Shown here piece after piece: positions 1-10,935 of a stretch of 64,000 bases of DNA (positions within the stretch are counted from its first letter, which is position 1; each line of letters opens with the position of its first letter). Location of the stretch: contig CAXKWD010000006.1 in NCBI GenBank assembly GCA_964059195.1, positions 135,034,039 through 135,098,038 of the forward strand, in the 5' to 3' direction. The notes beneath the pieces were generated by a model. The model saw nothing but the letters and a program-made list of their open reading frames with translations. It was not told where the DNA came from and made no database searches. Origin of the DNA: Ectobius pallidus. Taxonomy: Eukaryota; Arthropoda; Insecta; Blattodea; Ectobiidae. The position numbers and the translations under genes are program-made.

Positions 1-1183
1 TTGTAAATTTTGTATATCAACTAAGGTGATAACTTTAAACTTATGATTTTTAAATGGAATTAGCGCGTTGACTGACAAATAGCTATCGAATTCCTAAATG
101 ATATTGGTTTATATGACTCAGTTGCACATCAGTAAACGATTGTGCGATTGTGTCCAACTATTTTATTCTAAGAAAAAATATTTTTCATGTACGGTACAGA
201 TTCTTCAGGTTCTTATGGAATTAAGCAAAATATTATTTTTATCGCTATACGGATTTTCTATTCACAGTGTTACACTTTTCTGGAAGCCTATGATGGTTTT
301 GTGAAAGAAAGTCAAAACAAATGTCCATGTTTGACTTACCATGCATAAAGTTTTGCAGTTTACACTTATCTCATCTCTCTCTTTGATCCGCAGTCTGGAA
401 ACGTTTCATTTGTACTAGTACAGAATAACGTTTTCCATTTCACGGTTAAATGGAAAATCGAATTAAGCATTTTATTGAATGGTTTGTGTGTTAGATTCCA
501 CTGCGAAAAAAAAAAAAAAAAAAATTGTGTGCTGACGTAAAATGTGATCATTTTCAATAAAAAAAATTGTACCCGTGATTTTCATGGTGGATGTCTTCGT
601 TTTGATGTTCGTGTTGTTTCACTTTTATTTTGCGGTTTTAATAATGTCTCCCTTGTTGGAATATGCAATTTTTCCAACTATGGTGTTTTTATCCACTTCT
701 CATTCATGATATCATGGTAGAAACTCGGAATCTGCACCCTTTGCCGGTAACCTATTCTACCTGGGTCTTTTCTTTCTTTGCAGTCCACTTGCGTCATTAC
801 ATACAACTCTCTAACTTTTGATGTATTTATCATTGCAAGCATGGAATATAATCATGTTTTCTAGTTGAATGTTACTGTTTCAGTTTTATCTGTATCTTTA
901 CTTCCTTACTAAAATTGACTTACGATTTATTCATCCATCAGCTATGTGTGATGCGACTACTTGCGCTTGCGCTAAAGTGATCGATACTATCCTTGAAACG
1001 TAACCATTATATCGAACAGCTGTGATTAATTATTTATCATTATTCACCAAAGTATGGTTTTATTATTTGCTGTGAGCAATATACAGTATATGTTTTAAGC
1101 GTATTGAGGAATATAAAAACTTTAAAACGATTCGCCTATTTTCCAACGATCCCCTTAAACGTCGGAATTTATTTGGTTAGATT
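1..1183. other. AT-rich DNA, nothing recognised
   Basis: No gene, repeat boundary or RNA could be supported here. There is an A-run near 507-524 and only short random open frames. A stretch of about 40 bases near 949-990 (GCGACTACTTGCGCTTGCGC and following) resembles one near 15903-15940, so part of it may be an unrecognised interspersed repeat. Confidence 0.5.
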
Positions 1184-1191
1184 CCTTGGAA

Positions 1192-1588
1192 CACAGTGGT
1201 GTAGCCAGAAAAGAATTTCGGGGAGGGTCGAAAGTGCCGGGGGTTTTTGGGGTATGAAATAACCCCCCATTTTTAAATATTGAACCAATGAAAATAACAT
1301 ATTACGTTATTTTAGCACTTAATAATTAATTAGAATTTTTTTTTACCATATTCAAAGACATGACAACTTAAACAAGAAATCGTTACCTAAGTTATAACAC
1401 TTATTACTATTTATAAGAAAAGTTAAATAACACATGGAACAGTGGAAATAATAGGTCTTCATTTACAAGTTCAGTATTTTATTGTTAAATAAAATAATTA
1501 AATATTTGATAAAATAGAGCTTAAATAACTTAAATAGAATTTTAGGTTTTGATTTCGGGGAGGTTCGGACCCCCTTTACCCCCTAGTA
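1192..1588. mobile_element. Short non-autonomous hAT-like element (397 bp)
   Basis: The segment is bounded by a perfect 8-bp direct duplication CCTTGGAA at 1184-1191 and 1589-1596, the size hAT transposases generate. The left end reads CACAGTGGTGTAGCCAG. The right end is much less similar than expected for a hAT terminal repeat, so it may be eroded. Both ends carry the subterminal block ATTTCGGGGAGG followed by runs of G or C, an arrangement resembling the MITEs at 22184 and 23340. The interior is AT-rich and non-coding. The class rests on duplication length and left end only. Confidence 0.55.
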
Positions 1589-1944
1589 CCTTGGAAAAGT
1601 TCAACATTTTATTATGCCTACTAGGTACAATAGTTTACCACATACAGGCCTAGTATTAATTTTATTGTAATATATTAGTAGGATATATTTTGTATTAACT
1701 ATCGAATCAAATTGTAACAAGACAGATAGTCGTGCTTATAGTAAGCCTGTTAATGGCTATAGGATGCTATAATAAAGACCTGAAGATGTCTAAATAATTC
1801 CAAAATGCATAGTCGTAGGTTCAATATGCAGTGAGGATGACAACAAGTTGGTCGAAATATATTTGATGATTAAAAAACTTGAATATTGACAAGACGGAAT
1901 TACTGTATTTTTAATTAATTAGTAGTAGGGTGATACATCTCTTC

Positions 1945-2253
1945 TCTATATATATAAAAGGCTTTGTCCTGACTGACAGGAATCAACGTAGAGCCTAAAC
2001 TATAACAGGTAGAGACTTGGAATTTTGACAGTACCTTCATTTCATAATGTAGGTGCTCACTAAGAAGGGATTTTGAAAAATTCTGATTCTAAATGCCAAA
2101 AATTAAATGTTTTTGAAAATACTTAATCCCTTTTTGCATAGAATTATCGAAACAAATTCACAGAACATATTGTTGCCAATGGTATAGGTGGGTTTGGATT
2201 AAATTAAATGGATGCTTGACAAATTAGAGAAGGTATCATTATAATTCATATTA
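1945..2253 (+). mobile_element. Helitron 5'-end-like fragment
   Basis: The segment begins TCTATATATATAAAAGGC and continues with GTCCTGACTGACAGG, the same layout (TC, TA-rich stretch, AAAAGG, then GTCC) as the 5' end of the Helitron at 2254. The base before TC is C instead of the usual A, and no matching 3' hairpin was found before 2254, so this is probably a 5' part interrupted or truncated by the next insertion. No coding sequence is visible. Confidence 0.4.
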
Positions 2254-2776
2254 TCTATATTAATAAAAGGAACTGTCCTCGATGTCCAGGGAAATCTACT
2301 GAACGCAGAGATCTGAAATTTTAAACATAGGTGGGCTGAAGGGTCGGAAAATGCACCGCGAAGCCGGAATTTTAATTTTAGTTTTCGTTCATGAGTTATG
2401 AGTGAAAAACGGGCAAAAAACGTGCATTTTTTGCGTTTTCAAAACATAAGTTTTCAGTTATACATTTCAATGTCAAATCAATTACAGTTGGCTTTGTCTA
2501 TTTTTGTCACACCTTGAAAATAAAACTTTCGCGATCGCTTGAATGTTGTAAGCCCTAAATATGGTCAAACGTTTTATTTGGACGAATCTCACTATACAGA
2601 GGTTTTCTGGGCCAAGAAACTCGAATCTGAGGTCGCTTTTACCAGACGATGCTATCTAATCGTGGTATGTAGTCCACGTGATTTAGGAGTTAATAAATAT
2701 TATGATTTTACTATTATGCTCTTAATTTTTAATTTTTGAAATAATTATCGCGGGCGAAGCCGCGGGCACATGCTAG
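2254..2776 (+). mobile_element. Non-autonomous Helitron (523 bp)
   Basis: Helitrons start with TC, end with CTRR after a short hairpin, and insert between A and T. All of this is visible: the element starts A|TCTATATTAATAAAAGG at 2254. It ends with a GC-rich hairpin (stem CGCGG/CCGCG near 2749-2764), about a dozen bases, then GCTAG followed by T at 2777. The 3' half matches the Helitron copies at 39701 and 47574 and, inverted, the one at 17377. There is no Rep/helicase coding sequence, so it would have moved in trans. A 66-codon open frame (2539-2739) is discussed in the findings and is not called a gene. Confidence 0.75.
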
Positions 2777-3836
2777 TTTTTTATAGGTTAAATGCTCATA
2801 ATGCTAAAGACTTTATTATTGTGGCAAATGAGATATTACTGTGATTGCAAAGAAGCAAACAAGCTTATGTAAAATACTTTGTGAATAATGACAATGTGAT
2901 GTAACAAAATGAATGCAACAGAAATGCAACACTTTCTGTACATATCTTACTATGTAAATCCCTCGTAGGCAATAAAAATAAAAATTATAAATACAGAGAG
3001 AAAGTCATATAGGCTATATTGAAAAATAAACAATGGTGCTGTTTCCATACAAACAAGTTGCTCGTACACAGCCTACCACTCAAACCATGAAGTCCAATGA
3101 AAAAAACATTACATTTTGAGAGATGTACACAAAATAAGTTCAGTGCCGAGTATTCCCGTAAACGGGGTGATGTATGATTCCAACAGAATCATATCTTTAT
3201 GAGGTGCTTTGTATCAATCCCAGAATACAATAGGAAGTCAGTAAAAACCGGTAAATTTAATGATACTGCGTGCGCCCAAATTTGATTGAAGTCCTTGCAC
3301 GATATAAGTGCAGTTTCTTGATCGATCTGTATAACAATGGCTTCACGATGCCTAGGAACGGAAAAAGAGTGTCTGAAATGACGTCTGCGTGTCTGTGTAC
3401 AAGCGTAGCGGATAAGGGTTCATTGTATTGATTTTTAAAAAAATTAATGACTGAAACAGTGACTTGTCATTCCGAAACAATATGTATGCATCATTTTGAT
3501 TAGTACTTTGAAGCATCCCCTGTGTGTGACAACCAATCCCAGGTGTGAAACTCATCTCCTCACTATTTGGAAAAGACATTGGCCGTCAGTCGTTATGGCC
3601 ATGTATGCTGTGTGATGATTGGAGAACAAAGATATGATGACTTGGCTTGGCGCGGCTAGACTAAATAGAAAATTTTAGCCTACTAGCCGTACTAGGAACG
3701 AGTTTATAAACGTAGGCAGACGAATTTACATGTTCGATTAAAATATCTCACCTTTGAAATTCGATGTGTTTTCGACTTTCGGACGAGTTTACATTTTCCT
3801 CTTTCGTCAACCTAAAAACCTCAATAATACAAGAAT
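2777..3836. other. AT-rich DNA, nothing recognised
   Basis: No coding or repeat signature could be supported. The ATAAAAATAAAAATTATAAATA stretch near 2971 could be the 3' tail of a LINE-like element, but no reverse-transcriptase peptide was found next to it. Confidence 0.45.
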
Positions 3837-3970
3837 ACCGATCGAGGTGGTCGAGATGGTAACATCCTGGACTCGCATTCGGGAGGTCCCAGTTTTAAAT
3901 CCTGTGGCCGGCCAATTTGACGTGGGTTTTCATGGTTTCCCCAGTCGTAAAAGGCAAATGCAAAAATGGA
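3837..3970 (+). repeat. tRNA-derived SINE, CCAATTTGAC family
   Basis: A tRNA-like head (GGTGGTCGAGATGGTAAC, then a weak B box around AGTTTTAAATCC) is followed by GGCCGGCCAATTTGACGTGG. The block GCC(G)GCCAATTTGAC after a B-box-like motif recurs at 13539-13655 and, on the minus strand, at 60738-60832, which defines a family. The internal pol III promoter is degenerate here, so the copy is probably dead. Confidence 0.6.
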
Positions 3971-5280
3971 TATTTACATAACATGAATCATTCTCACCAA
4001 TTCATCTTGTATCATATCCATTTAAATTAATATCAGTTGAAATTTACTCCATAAAAATACACCAATAATAGAAACAATTGACAATCAATAGTTCCATGGC
4101 CTACCCTACTGTACAGACAGACATCCCGAAGTCATGATTTGGCCTCGCAGTTATAAGGAGTATAAACACAGCTTAATTTTTTAAAAATACAAAAGTGTTA
4201 ACACGTATATGTCAGAAGGTTTGTGCAACATACGTTGCACTGTTTATTTCCATGGACTTTATCCTTGTTGTTCATTCAAACATTGATGTTTCTCGTTATG
4301 TAAAGAAGAAATTACGTTCTAATGTTTACCAGCCGGTCTTCAAAATTTTTCCATTATTTCATGTGACTGAACTTATTTACTATGATTTGTTGGAAAATGT
4401 ACACGATTGAGGCTAGAAATAATTGAGCGTCTGAGTTAAATGTATATCTGTTTGGTGGGTTCACCTCTGTTCTGCTGACCGTCATTTTTCACCGCTATCT
4501 GATGCAAACTTTTTTATTCCCCACGCGGTGATTAAAAATAAAGAGCTCTGTTCTGCAGGGCAAACGTTTTGTGGTTTAAAATCCAGGCTGCGGTTGAAGT
4601 AATCTCATCTTCTGAAGCCACAGGGGAAGTAGATCCAGGTTGTTTGTTTAGCTGTAATGTACACATATTTATTAAGCTTCAAAGCAATAGAAATGGTTAA
4701 GTTAGTCTGATGTATTTAATATAGTATCATTGATATCTGAAACTACTGTGTAATATCGTGGAGGTATGAGTGTTTTATTGTGTCCTGTGTTACTTTCATG
4801 AAAAATATTCCTATCGATCCATCTGTTTTCTTTATTTTTCTTTCTTACGCAACTTAATTTCAGAAGATGGCTGCTTAATGCAATGAAAAGTGCTCCAACG
4901 AGCTAATTGGCATTGCCTTAACGCAGTAGTGAATGTCAAATGAGAGTTAAAATATTTTAACTGAGATCAAAAGTAATTTCATCACTATAAAATGGACAAC
5001 ATTCAATATTTTTTTTTTATTATTTTCCTCTTAATGTTTGAAAGAATTCCTTTCTGTTAGACAATATACGTAAATATTGCGTCAACAGTTTACCGATCAC
5101 CACTATTCATAATTTCATAGAATTATCTTTTAAGTTGTGAAAGTTGTGTTTTAAATAGTTTTGAAAATTATCTAGAAAATGAGCAATAAGCTTGCAGTGT
5201 CTGAAATTGTGATTCCGTATTTAAAAAGCTGAAAGTTCATATAATACTAATAAAACGAAATTTTAAAAAGTGAAATAGGT
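3971..5280. other. No supported gene
   Basis: A slightly GC-richer patch at 4440-4660 has no recognisable protein or tRNA motif. The rest is AT-rich with short random frames. Confidence 0.45.
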
Positions 5281-5492
5281 CTGGCGCAGGATTTTTGTGT
5301 TCATGATTGCGGGATCGATCCCTGGCCAGGTTGATGGCATTTTTTGTGTTCATAAATGTGACGGCCCACGTTTGTCAATTTACATGCATGTAAAACCATT
5401 CCTGCGTGATAAATTTTGGCACAACGGCGACGCTTACAGTACACCGTACAGTATAGTACAGATTGCAGTACACCCCCGTCGTTAAATAACCG
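5281..5492 (+). repeat. tRNA-derived SINE
   Basis: The segment contains a B-box-like GGGATCGATCCC (5310-5321) of tRNA-derived SINEs. A conserved-looking body follows: CATGTAAAACCATTCCTGCG, then GGCACAACGGCGACGC, ending GTCGTTAAATAACCG. From memory this body resembles a SINE widespread in insects; that was not checked against a library. A decayed internal stretch of GTACAGTA-type repeats lies at 5437-5472. Target duplications were not identified. Confidence 0.6.
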
Positions 5493-6698
5493 TACAACCA
5501 CTCAACCAACAAATTCATCCTGGAATGTATAAAAAGCTTAAAGAAAATTTTGAATCTGATACGGATGTCTGGCGATGTTATTTACATAACATACTTTAAG
5601 TCAAGAAATAGAAGGCAGTTGATTTCAATCAGCCATAAACTTAGTTAATTAGCTTCATATTTTCCAGTGGTATAATTATAGATTGAATGTTATTGATATG
5701 TTCCGCCTATATACCACTATATATTACAACACTCAGCTGAAGTCTACATGAGGTAAGGAGCAATTAATTAACAACACGTGTTATTGAATTTGATTTTTGT
5801 TGTGTTCTTCTAAACGTATTTTATTATATTAGATTTAGTCTATCACATAATCATATAAAATATTAAAATAACATTGAGCTCAATGTGTTGTCAAAATTAG
5901 ATATTTACAATAATTAGTAATAAAATTATGAGGTTCACAATATTTAAAATAAGAATTAAAATTAACATATATGAAATTTAAACTGATAAAATATTCTAAT
6001 ACTTGTCGATTGTTTTAAAATCAAAACTTGCTTTTCTTATTGCCAGTAGCATCCGTCCTGGACTAATGCTATATCAGCGCGTTTTTTGGGGGGTCAGTCT
6101 AACTTCTCTAGAATGGCGAAGTAGGAAACTGGTGATATGTTTTTGTCCATCTTCCATCTTATATCATTTCGCTACGTCAAGTTTATTTTTTGAAGTGAGG
6201 CTGATGAGCAGCTTCTGTGGAAACAGAGGAGGCTCTGACTTCGCAGCTGCTGGGGTTAATTTAGCAGCCTTGGCGAGTGGGCTACTGTAGAATTTAATCT
6301 CTCCTCCTATCACCCTCTTCCCAGTTCGCCACATCAGTTTCGTTCCATCAACCAAGATTCTATTCTGTCACTTTGCACAGTTTCATCTCCATGTCGTAGA
6401 CAGGTTAGCAAATTTGAAAAGCTTCAATAGATCTCTTGATCCACTGGTTAGCGTTTTCTGATTTTGTAATCAGGAATCTCATACATATTTCTCGATTTTT
6501 TAAAAGAAGGGAACTTTAAATTGGATATAATCTATTTCTTATGGACAACTGAGAGACTACGTGAATGAAAGTATAGTGACTCCACTTAAGAATAATCACT
6601 ATGGGTTTTTTACTTTTATATTCTTTGGTACTTTATATAATGTGGAGACCAATATACACAGACTATAGTATATACTGTACACTGTGCATTGTATATCA
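5493..6698. other. No supported gene; GC-richer block at 6003-6360
   Basis: Most of this is AT-rich. The block 6003-6360 is GC-richer than its surroundings and open on both strands (95 codons on plus, 63 on minus), but neither translation resembles a protein I recognise. It could be a degraded transposon or gene fragment. Confidence 0.4.
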
Positions 6699-6700
6699 TA

Positions 6701-7388
6701 CGAGGGAGAATCAAATGAAAACTGAATTTTTTCCCCACTATTTTACTGCAGGAAGAACGTTAGCTTGTACATCATTTTCCTCATAGTCTCCTCCTAGTTC
6801 AATGCACTTACGCCATTGGCTACGAAGAGCTTCGATACCGCATGAGAAAAGCTATTTTGGTTGACGCTGTAGCCACTTCTGCACTATCGATTGGACGTCT
6901 TCATCAGATTTGAACTTCTGCCCTCCAAAGAGATCCTTTAACGGAACAAAGATTTGGAAATCTGATGGTGAGAAAGCGAAGGGGGTTGCTGAGAGCAGGT
7001 GTTTTGTTTTAACGTGTTAACGCCCGACCTCATGCTGCTCGTGCAACCATGAAAACCATTGACGACATATACTTCAAGTGCATCCCACATCTGCAATACT
7101 TACCAGGTTTGGCACCATCAGATTTTCATGTCTTTAGTCCATTAAAGGAGTTCCTTGGAGGGCAGAAGTTCAAGTTCAAGTCTGATGATCCAATCGGCGG
7201 TGCATGAGTGCCTGCAGTGTCAACCAGAATAATTTTTCTCATGCGGTATCGAAGCACTTTCTATCTGATGGCATAAGTGCATTGAACTGGGAGGGGACTA
7301 TGTAGAAAAATAATGTACAATCAAACATTATTCCTGCAGAAAAATAGTGGGAGAAAATTAATTGTGATTTTCATTTGATTCTCCCTCG
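6701..7388 (+). mobile_element. Fold-back mariner derivative, copy 1 (688 bp)
   Basis: TA-flanked element whose ends both read CGAGGGAGAATCAAATGAAAA inward. The two arms (6701-6968 and 7115-7388) are inverted copies of the same sequence: the 3' end of a mariner transposase gene plus terminal repeat. The unpaired middle (6969-7114) continues the right-arm reading frame upstream past the second catalytic aspartate region. The element thus consists of two mariner 3' ends head to head and lacks the transposase N-terminus altogether. The same structure and junction are found inverted at 58651-59339. Confidence 0.85.
7026..7300 (+). pseudogene. Mariner transposase C-terminal fragment
   Basis: The plus-strand reading includes HAARATMKTIDDI (the region after the second catalytic Asp) and LAPSDFHVFSPLKEFLGG, typical of the third catalytic Asp of mariner D,D34D transposases. 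Frameshifts and stops interrupt it, and the ALNWEG-like C-terminus appears near 7280. The shorter arm at 6790-6968 encodes the same C-terminal part on the minus strand. There is no DNA-binding N-terminus, so no function is possible. The family call rests on motif recognition. Confidence 0.75.
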
Positions 7389-7390
7389 TA

Positions 7391-8104
7391 TATATCATAT
7401 ATTTGGTGGAGGGGTTGTCTCCTTACTTACGATTAAGTTCACTTTGTTTTCTAAACTTGATTGCCCCCTCTGAAATTTGATTTGCCCCCTCGAGAACTTG
7501 ACCCTGGCTAAGAGCTGATTAAATGTCTGTAGTTCAATATAGTTCAAAGGAAGTCCATAATCTGTTGGTTTTGTTTCTCGTTTATTGCATGATGTCTGTA
7601 GATAAGAAAGTGCATTAAAGCAATTCGTATAAAAACTGTGACGGGGAGTATAATGCCTCATTTATAAACATGGGTCAAGCTCACGGCAGTATATCTATCT
7701 ACATCCTTCGCCTCGTAGCAATTTCTTGCAGCTTCCCCGGGATAAATGATTTGATGGACCTCTGTTTCAGCTACTGGCTTCTCTACTCCCAGCTCATTTA
7801 GCTGAGCCCCGAGTCCATTCTAATCACTGGTTTTAGTTCTGGTATTGACATCCTAGCTTCTTGCATTATCTGGTAAACTGTGCATTAATAGCGATTGATT
7901 AATATGTTCTTATTGTAGGAGCATAGGCGTGATCGCTAATTAATGTGGGAATTATACAGGCTTCCAATAGTTTGTGCAATATAGAATTAATCCGTAAGCT
8001 TTGTCTGAGAACTCTATTATGAATATTGTTACCTGTTTTATCCCATGTTAGCTTCTATAGCCTACTCCACTACTCTACTCTTTATGCCCGTGCAGGGGCG
8101 AATC
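7391..8104. other. No supported gene
   Basis: There is moderately mixed base composition at 7690-7860, but no intact frame or recognised motif. Confidence 0.45.
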
Positions 8105-8833
8105 CTGGGGCCTGATTCATAGAACTTTTACACTCATATTATTAGCAAATACATAATAATATCAGTTATTATAATTAGTCCTCTGTTTCATACGAATATG
8201 AGCTAATAATATTAGTTATGAGTTCATGGACTAAATTATTAGTAAACATTGCTAATGTTATTAGTGAACTATTTCATAGACTGTAGCACTAATACAATTT
8301 ACCGATAATATTATGTGTTTTTCATTAAGTGTTTCTGGACCAATAACTTATTCTCAAACCCATATAATGCAGATTTCGTGACCTTCAATTTGTGGAAAAT
8401 GAATCGCTATAATTTAATTATCGATTTAGAGAAAGCTTACATACGCTATCAAAGGAACTTTTGTTATAACAAGTTTTAGGATTTGAGGTTAGATTTTGGT
8501 ACAAAAGCCTACTGTTACCTTGAATAAGGGCCTGGCAGATGTATTCATTTCTTAGAGCTAGTTATTATTTGTTACATATGAAGATATATGTAGTCCGTGC
8601 TTTGAAATAGTATTTACAAAAAGCCTAAGAAGGTAAAAACAGAAACAACAATCCAGACATAACCTCCAAATCAATCAGCTGACTAATGAACTAACAACAG
8701 CATATTAGTGAAGTTATTTTATGAGTAGTGTACATATCTCTATGAAACAAGATTTAGTTAACTATTAAATAGCATAATGAGTTTTAATATTATTAACTAA
8801 TATTATTAGCAAGTTCTATGAAACAGAGCCCTG
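8105..8833. mobile_element. Non-autonomous terminal-inverted-repeat element (729 bp)
   Basis: The left end reads CTGGGGCCTGATTCATAGAAC and the right end, reverse complemented, CAGGGCTCTGTTTCATAGAAC, matching at about 19 of 23 positions. Subterminal regions on both sides are rich in TATTATTAG/CTAATAATA blocks that can pair. No clear target duplication was seen, and no transposase motif is present, so the superfamily is not assigned. Confidence 0.6.
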
Positions 8834-9989
8834 TACCCGACATAAAGGGAAGTTTTCATATATTGGTTATCCCCCGGAAATAAACAAAAAGAAGTGCAAA
8901 ATGATGAACTTTCAGGCCCTCGGTGATTTCGCCAAATTTCTCAGCATACTACCCTAGAACTCTTCTTGCCCTGGGTTTTAGTTCTGTTGAAAAATTTGTC
9001 GGTTCTACATTTTACATCAAAATTAAAACCATTAATCAAACATCAAACTTCTTACCTTTAACTTGAATTAGCTGCTGATGTGAAATAGTTCACAAGAAAT
9101 ATTTCATTTATAATAATAATTAATTATGAATTTCGAACAACTGCTGTCTTGTGGGTTGTCACAGCTAGGATATGCATTTGACACAAGGCGTCTAAGGGTA
9201 TAAATACTATTCAACTTGCATTTTACAATTCTCTGTTTGAAATGGGGCAAGTACATACATGCTTTTATTTTTGTGTTGTATTTACTTAGATTTAAATGTT
9301 ATTTTATTAATCATTTTTGACGAATATAAAAAGTTAAATCAACGTGAAAGTAAACCCAAGGAGGGAGGCCGTGGTCCCTTCTCCCCCCCCCCCCCCGAGA
9401 CCGCCTCTGTGTCCGTGTGAGATATGAATAAACTGGTAAGGTGATAATGACACTTGTACGTTTCCTGGAGGTAACCATAATTCATTCTTAGTAATATGTA
9501 ACACAAATATTAGGTAATACATGTTTTGTGATTATTGACAACTGTTTCTTTCAAATTTCACAGTATTTATAAATATTTAATGATGTAGCAAAATATAGGA
9601 AAAAGCCAAAGGAGACATCCTTGATATATTCCGAGTCAGTTCTTTCGTTTGACCTGACCGGCATTCTTCTGGTCACTTCAAGAGCACTCGACCCTCAGCC
9701 CCCCCCCTCTTGAATGTAAGTTAGAGCGGTGAAACGTGCGCCCTGCTTCCTGTCTTGCGCATCTCGTGAATTTAAACTATCTCTCTTTACTACAATATCT
9801 TCCTATGAGGTATTCAACTGATTTTATCATCAAAATTTCTTGTGATACAACATCTCTGTAATACGGCGTCTTCAGTCTGAGAAAATAAAACATTGAGGCA
9901 TACTTAGGAAGAAAAAAGCATATAAAAGTATCGTGCAATAATAAATTATTGTAGAAAACTTCTTCTTCTTCTTCTTCTTCCCCTCTTAG
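8834..9989. other. AT-rich DNA with a poly-C run
   Basis: No gene or element boundary could be supported. A C-run lies at 9384-9397 and a shorter one near 9700. Confidence 0.5.
9961..9980. repeat. (TTC)n microsatellite
   Basis: Uninterrupted TCT/TTC trinucleotide repeat of about seven units, immediately upstream in plus coordinates of a minus-strand SINE copy. Confidence 0.9.
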
Positions 9990-10385
9990 TTTAACCTCTC
10001 CCATTGTGGGAGATATATGCAGCCCACGCCACCCGGGCCTTACAGGACCACGACCTGTCGGGAGAGCATTACCTTTGTATCACAGATAAAATTAACAAAC
10101 AGACCAGACAAGGAGATGGACGGATGATCAGCCCAGTGCCGGAGCCACCTCCGAGAAAATGTTAACACATAGGACGAGGAACACCAGTCAGTACACACAC
10201 TCATACCGAACGAGACGTGAACGGGATGATGATGATAATGATGTTCAGTTCATATTCGGGGACTACCAGTCCAAAAATTACTCGAAATTCATCTGACAGG
10301 TGAGGGAAATCCCCCACGTAGGTAACCTGTTCCGATCGAGAATCTTACCTGGGCCCACTGCGTGAGGAGATCATGTGTACAGCGG
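9990..10385 (-). repeat. Long SINE-like repeat, copy 1
   Basis: This is the same repeat as 54391-54785: both contain TTTAACCTCTC, CACGACCTG(T/C)CGGGAG, GGATGATCAGCCCA(G/A)TGCC, ACACATAGGACGAG, and CAGGTGAGGGAAT(A/T)CCCC in the same order. The end near 10350-10385 resembles a degenerate tRNA-like head on the minus strand, so a minus-oriented SINE is the best reading. No target duplication was found, and it directly abuts another SINE. Confidence 0.65.
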
Positions 10386-10388
10386 TAG

Positions 10389-10548
10389 ACATTTTCTGTT
10401 AGAGGCTGAATCAACCCCGGGGCCATAAGTTATTGCTATCAGAAGGGTTAGGTTAATTGAAAAATTCCAGTGATCTCATCGAAGATCGAACACCCACCTT
10501 CCGGTTGGCATTGCATTGCCTCAACCACGCCACGCCACGGCGTACCAG
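10389..10548 (-). repeat. tRNA-derived SINE (partial)
   Basis: The minus strand reads a tRNA-like head (CACGCCGTGGCGTGG region, B box GTGTTCGATCTTC) followed by CAATTAACCTAACCCTTCTG and GGCCCCGGGGTTGATTCAGC. The last two blocks match the complete SINE at 41547-41792, which lends family identity. This copy lacks the distal third of that element. Confidence 0.65.
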
Positions 10549-10707
10549 GTTGTTTGTATTGTAGCTACCGTACACAAGAGTGAATAATTATATTAGCAGC
10601 AATAAAATGAATACTGATATTTGTCTAACAAAAAAAAAAACAAAACACAAAAAACAAAAATGAATTTCCATTGGAAACAGGGAAGTTGTAAGGTCAAACC
10701 TTTAAAT

Positions 10708-10935
10708 TTTATCAAGTGCTAGAATGGTGCTTTATGAGATTGTGGGGTGGACGGTAAAATGTCTGTCTGTCTGTCTGTCTGTCCATGTGTCTGTACACGC
10801 GATAACTCAAATACGCTTTATCGGATCTTCATAAAACTTGGTATAACATCCTTGGGAAAAAGCGTATTGATAGTGGACCAAATCGGTTGACCGGTATCCG
10901 AGTAATCCCCAATTTAGTGCCTATTTTATGGTAAT
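10708..10935 (-). repeat. Interspersed repeat with (CTGT)n, inverted relative of 60974-61490
   Basis: On the minus strand this reads TAGGCACTAAATTGGGGATT, then a CCGGTCAACCGATTTGG block, GCGTATTTGAGTTATCGCG and GACAGACAGACAGACATTTT. The same order is seen on the plus strand at 61289-61490. Only one unit is present here, whereas three are present at 61 kb. Non-coding; the (CTGT)n run is an internal part of the repeat. Confidence 0.75.

Noticed and set aside
10757..10784. CRISPR-like or satellite array from (CTGT)n
   Set aside because: It is a simple tetranucleotide inside an interspersed repeat, with no spacers.
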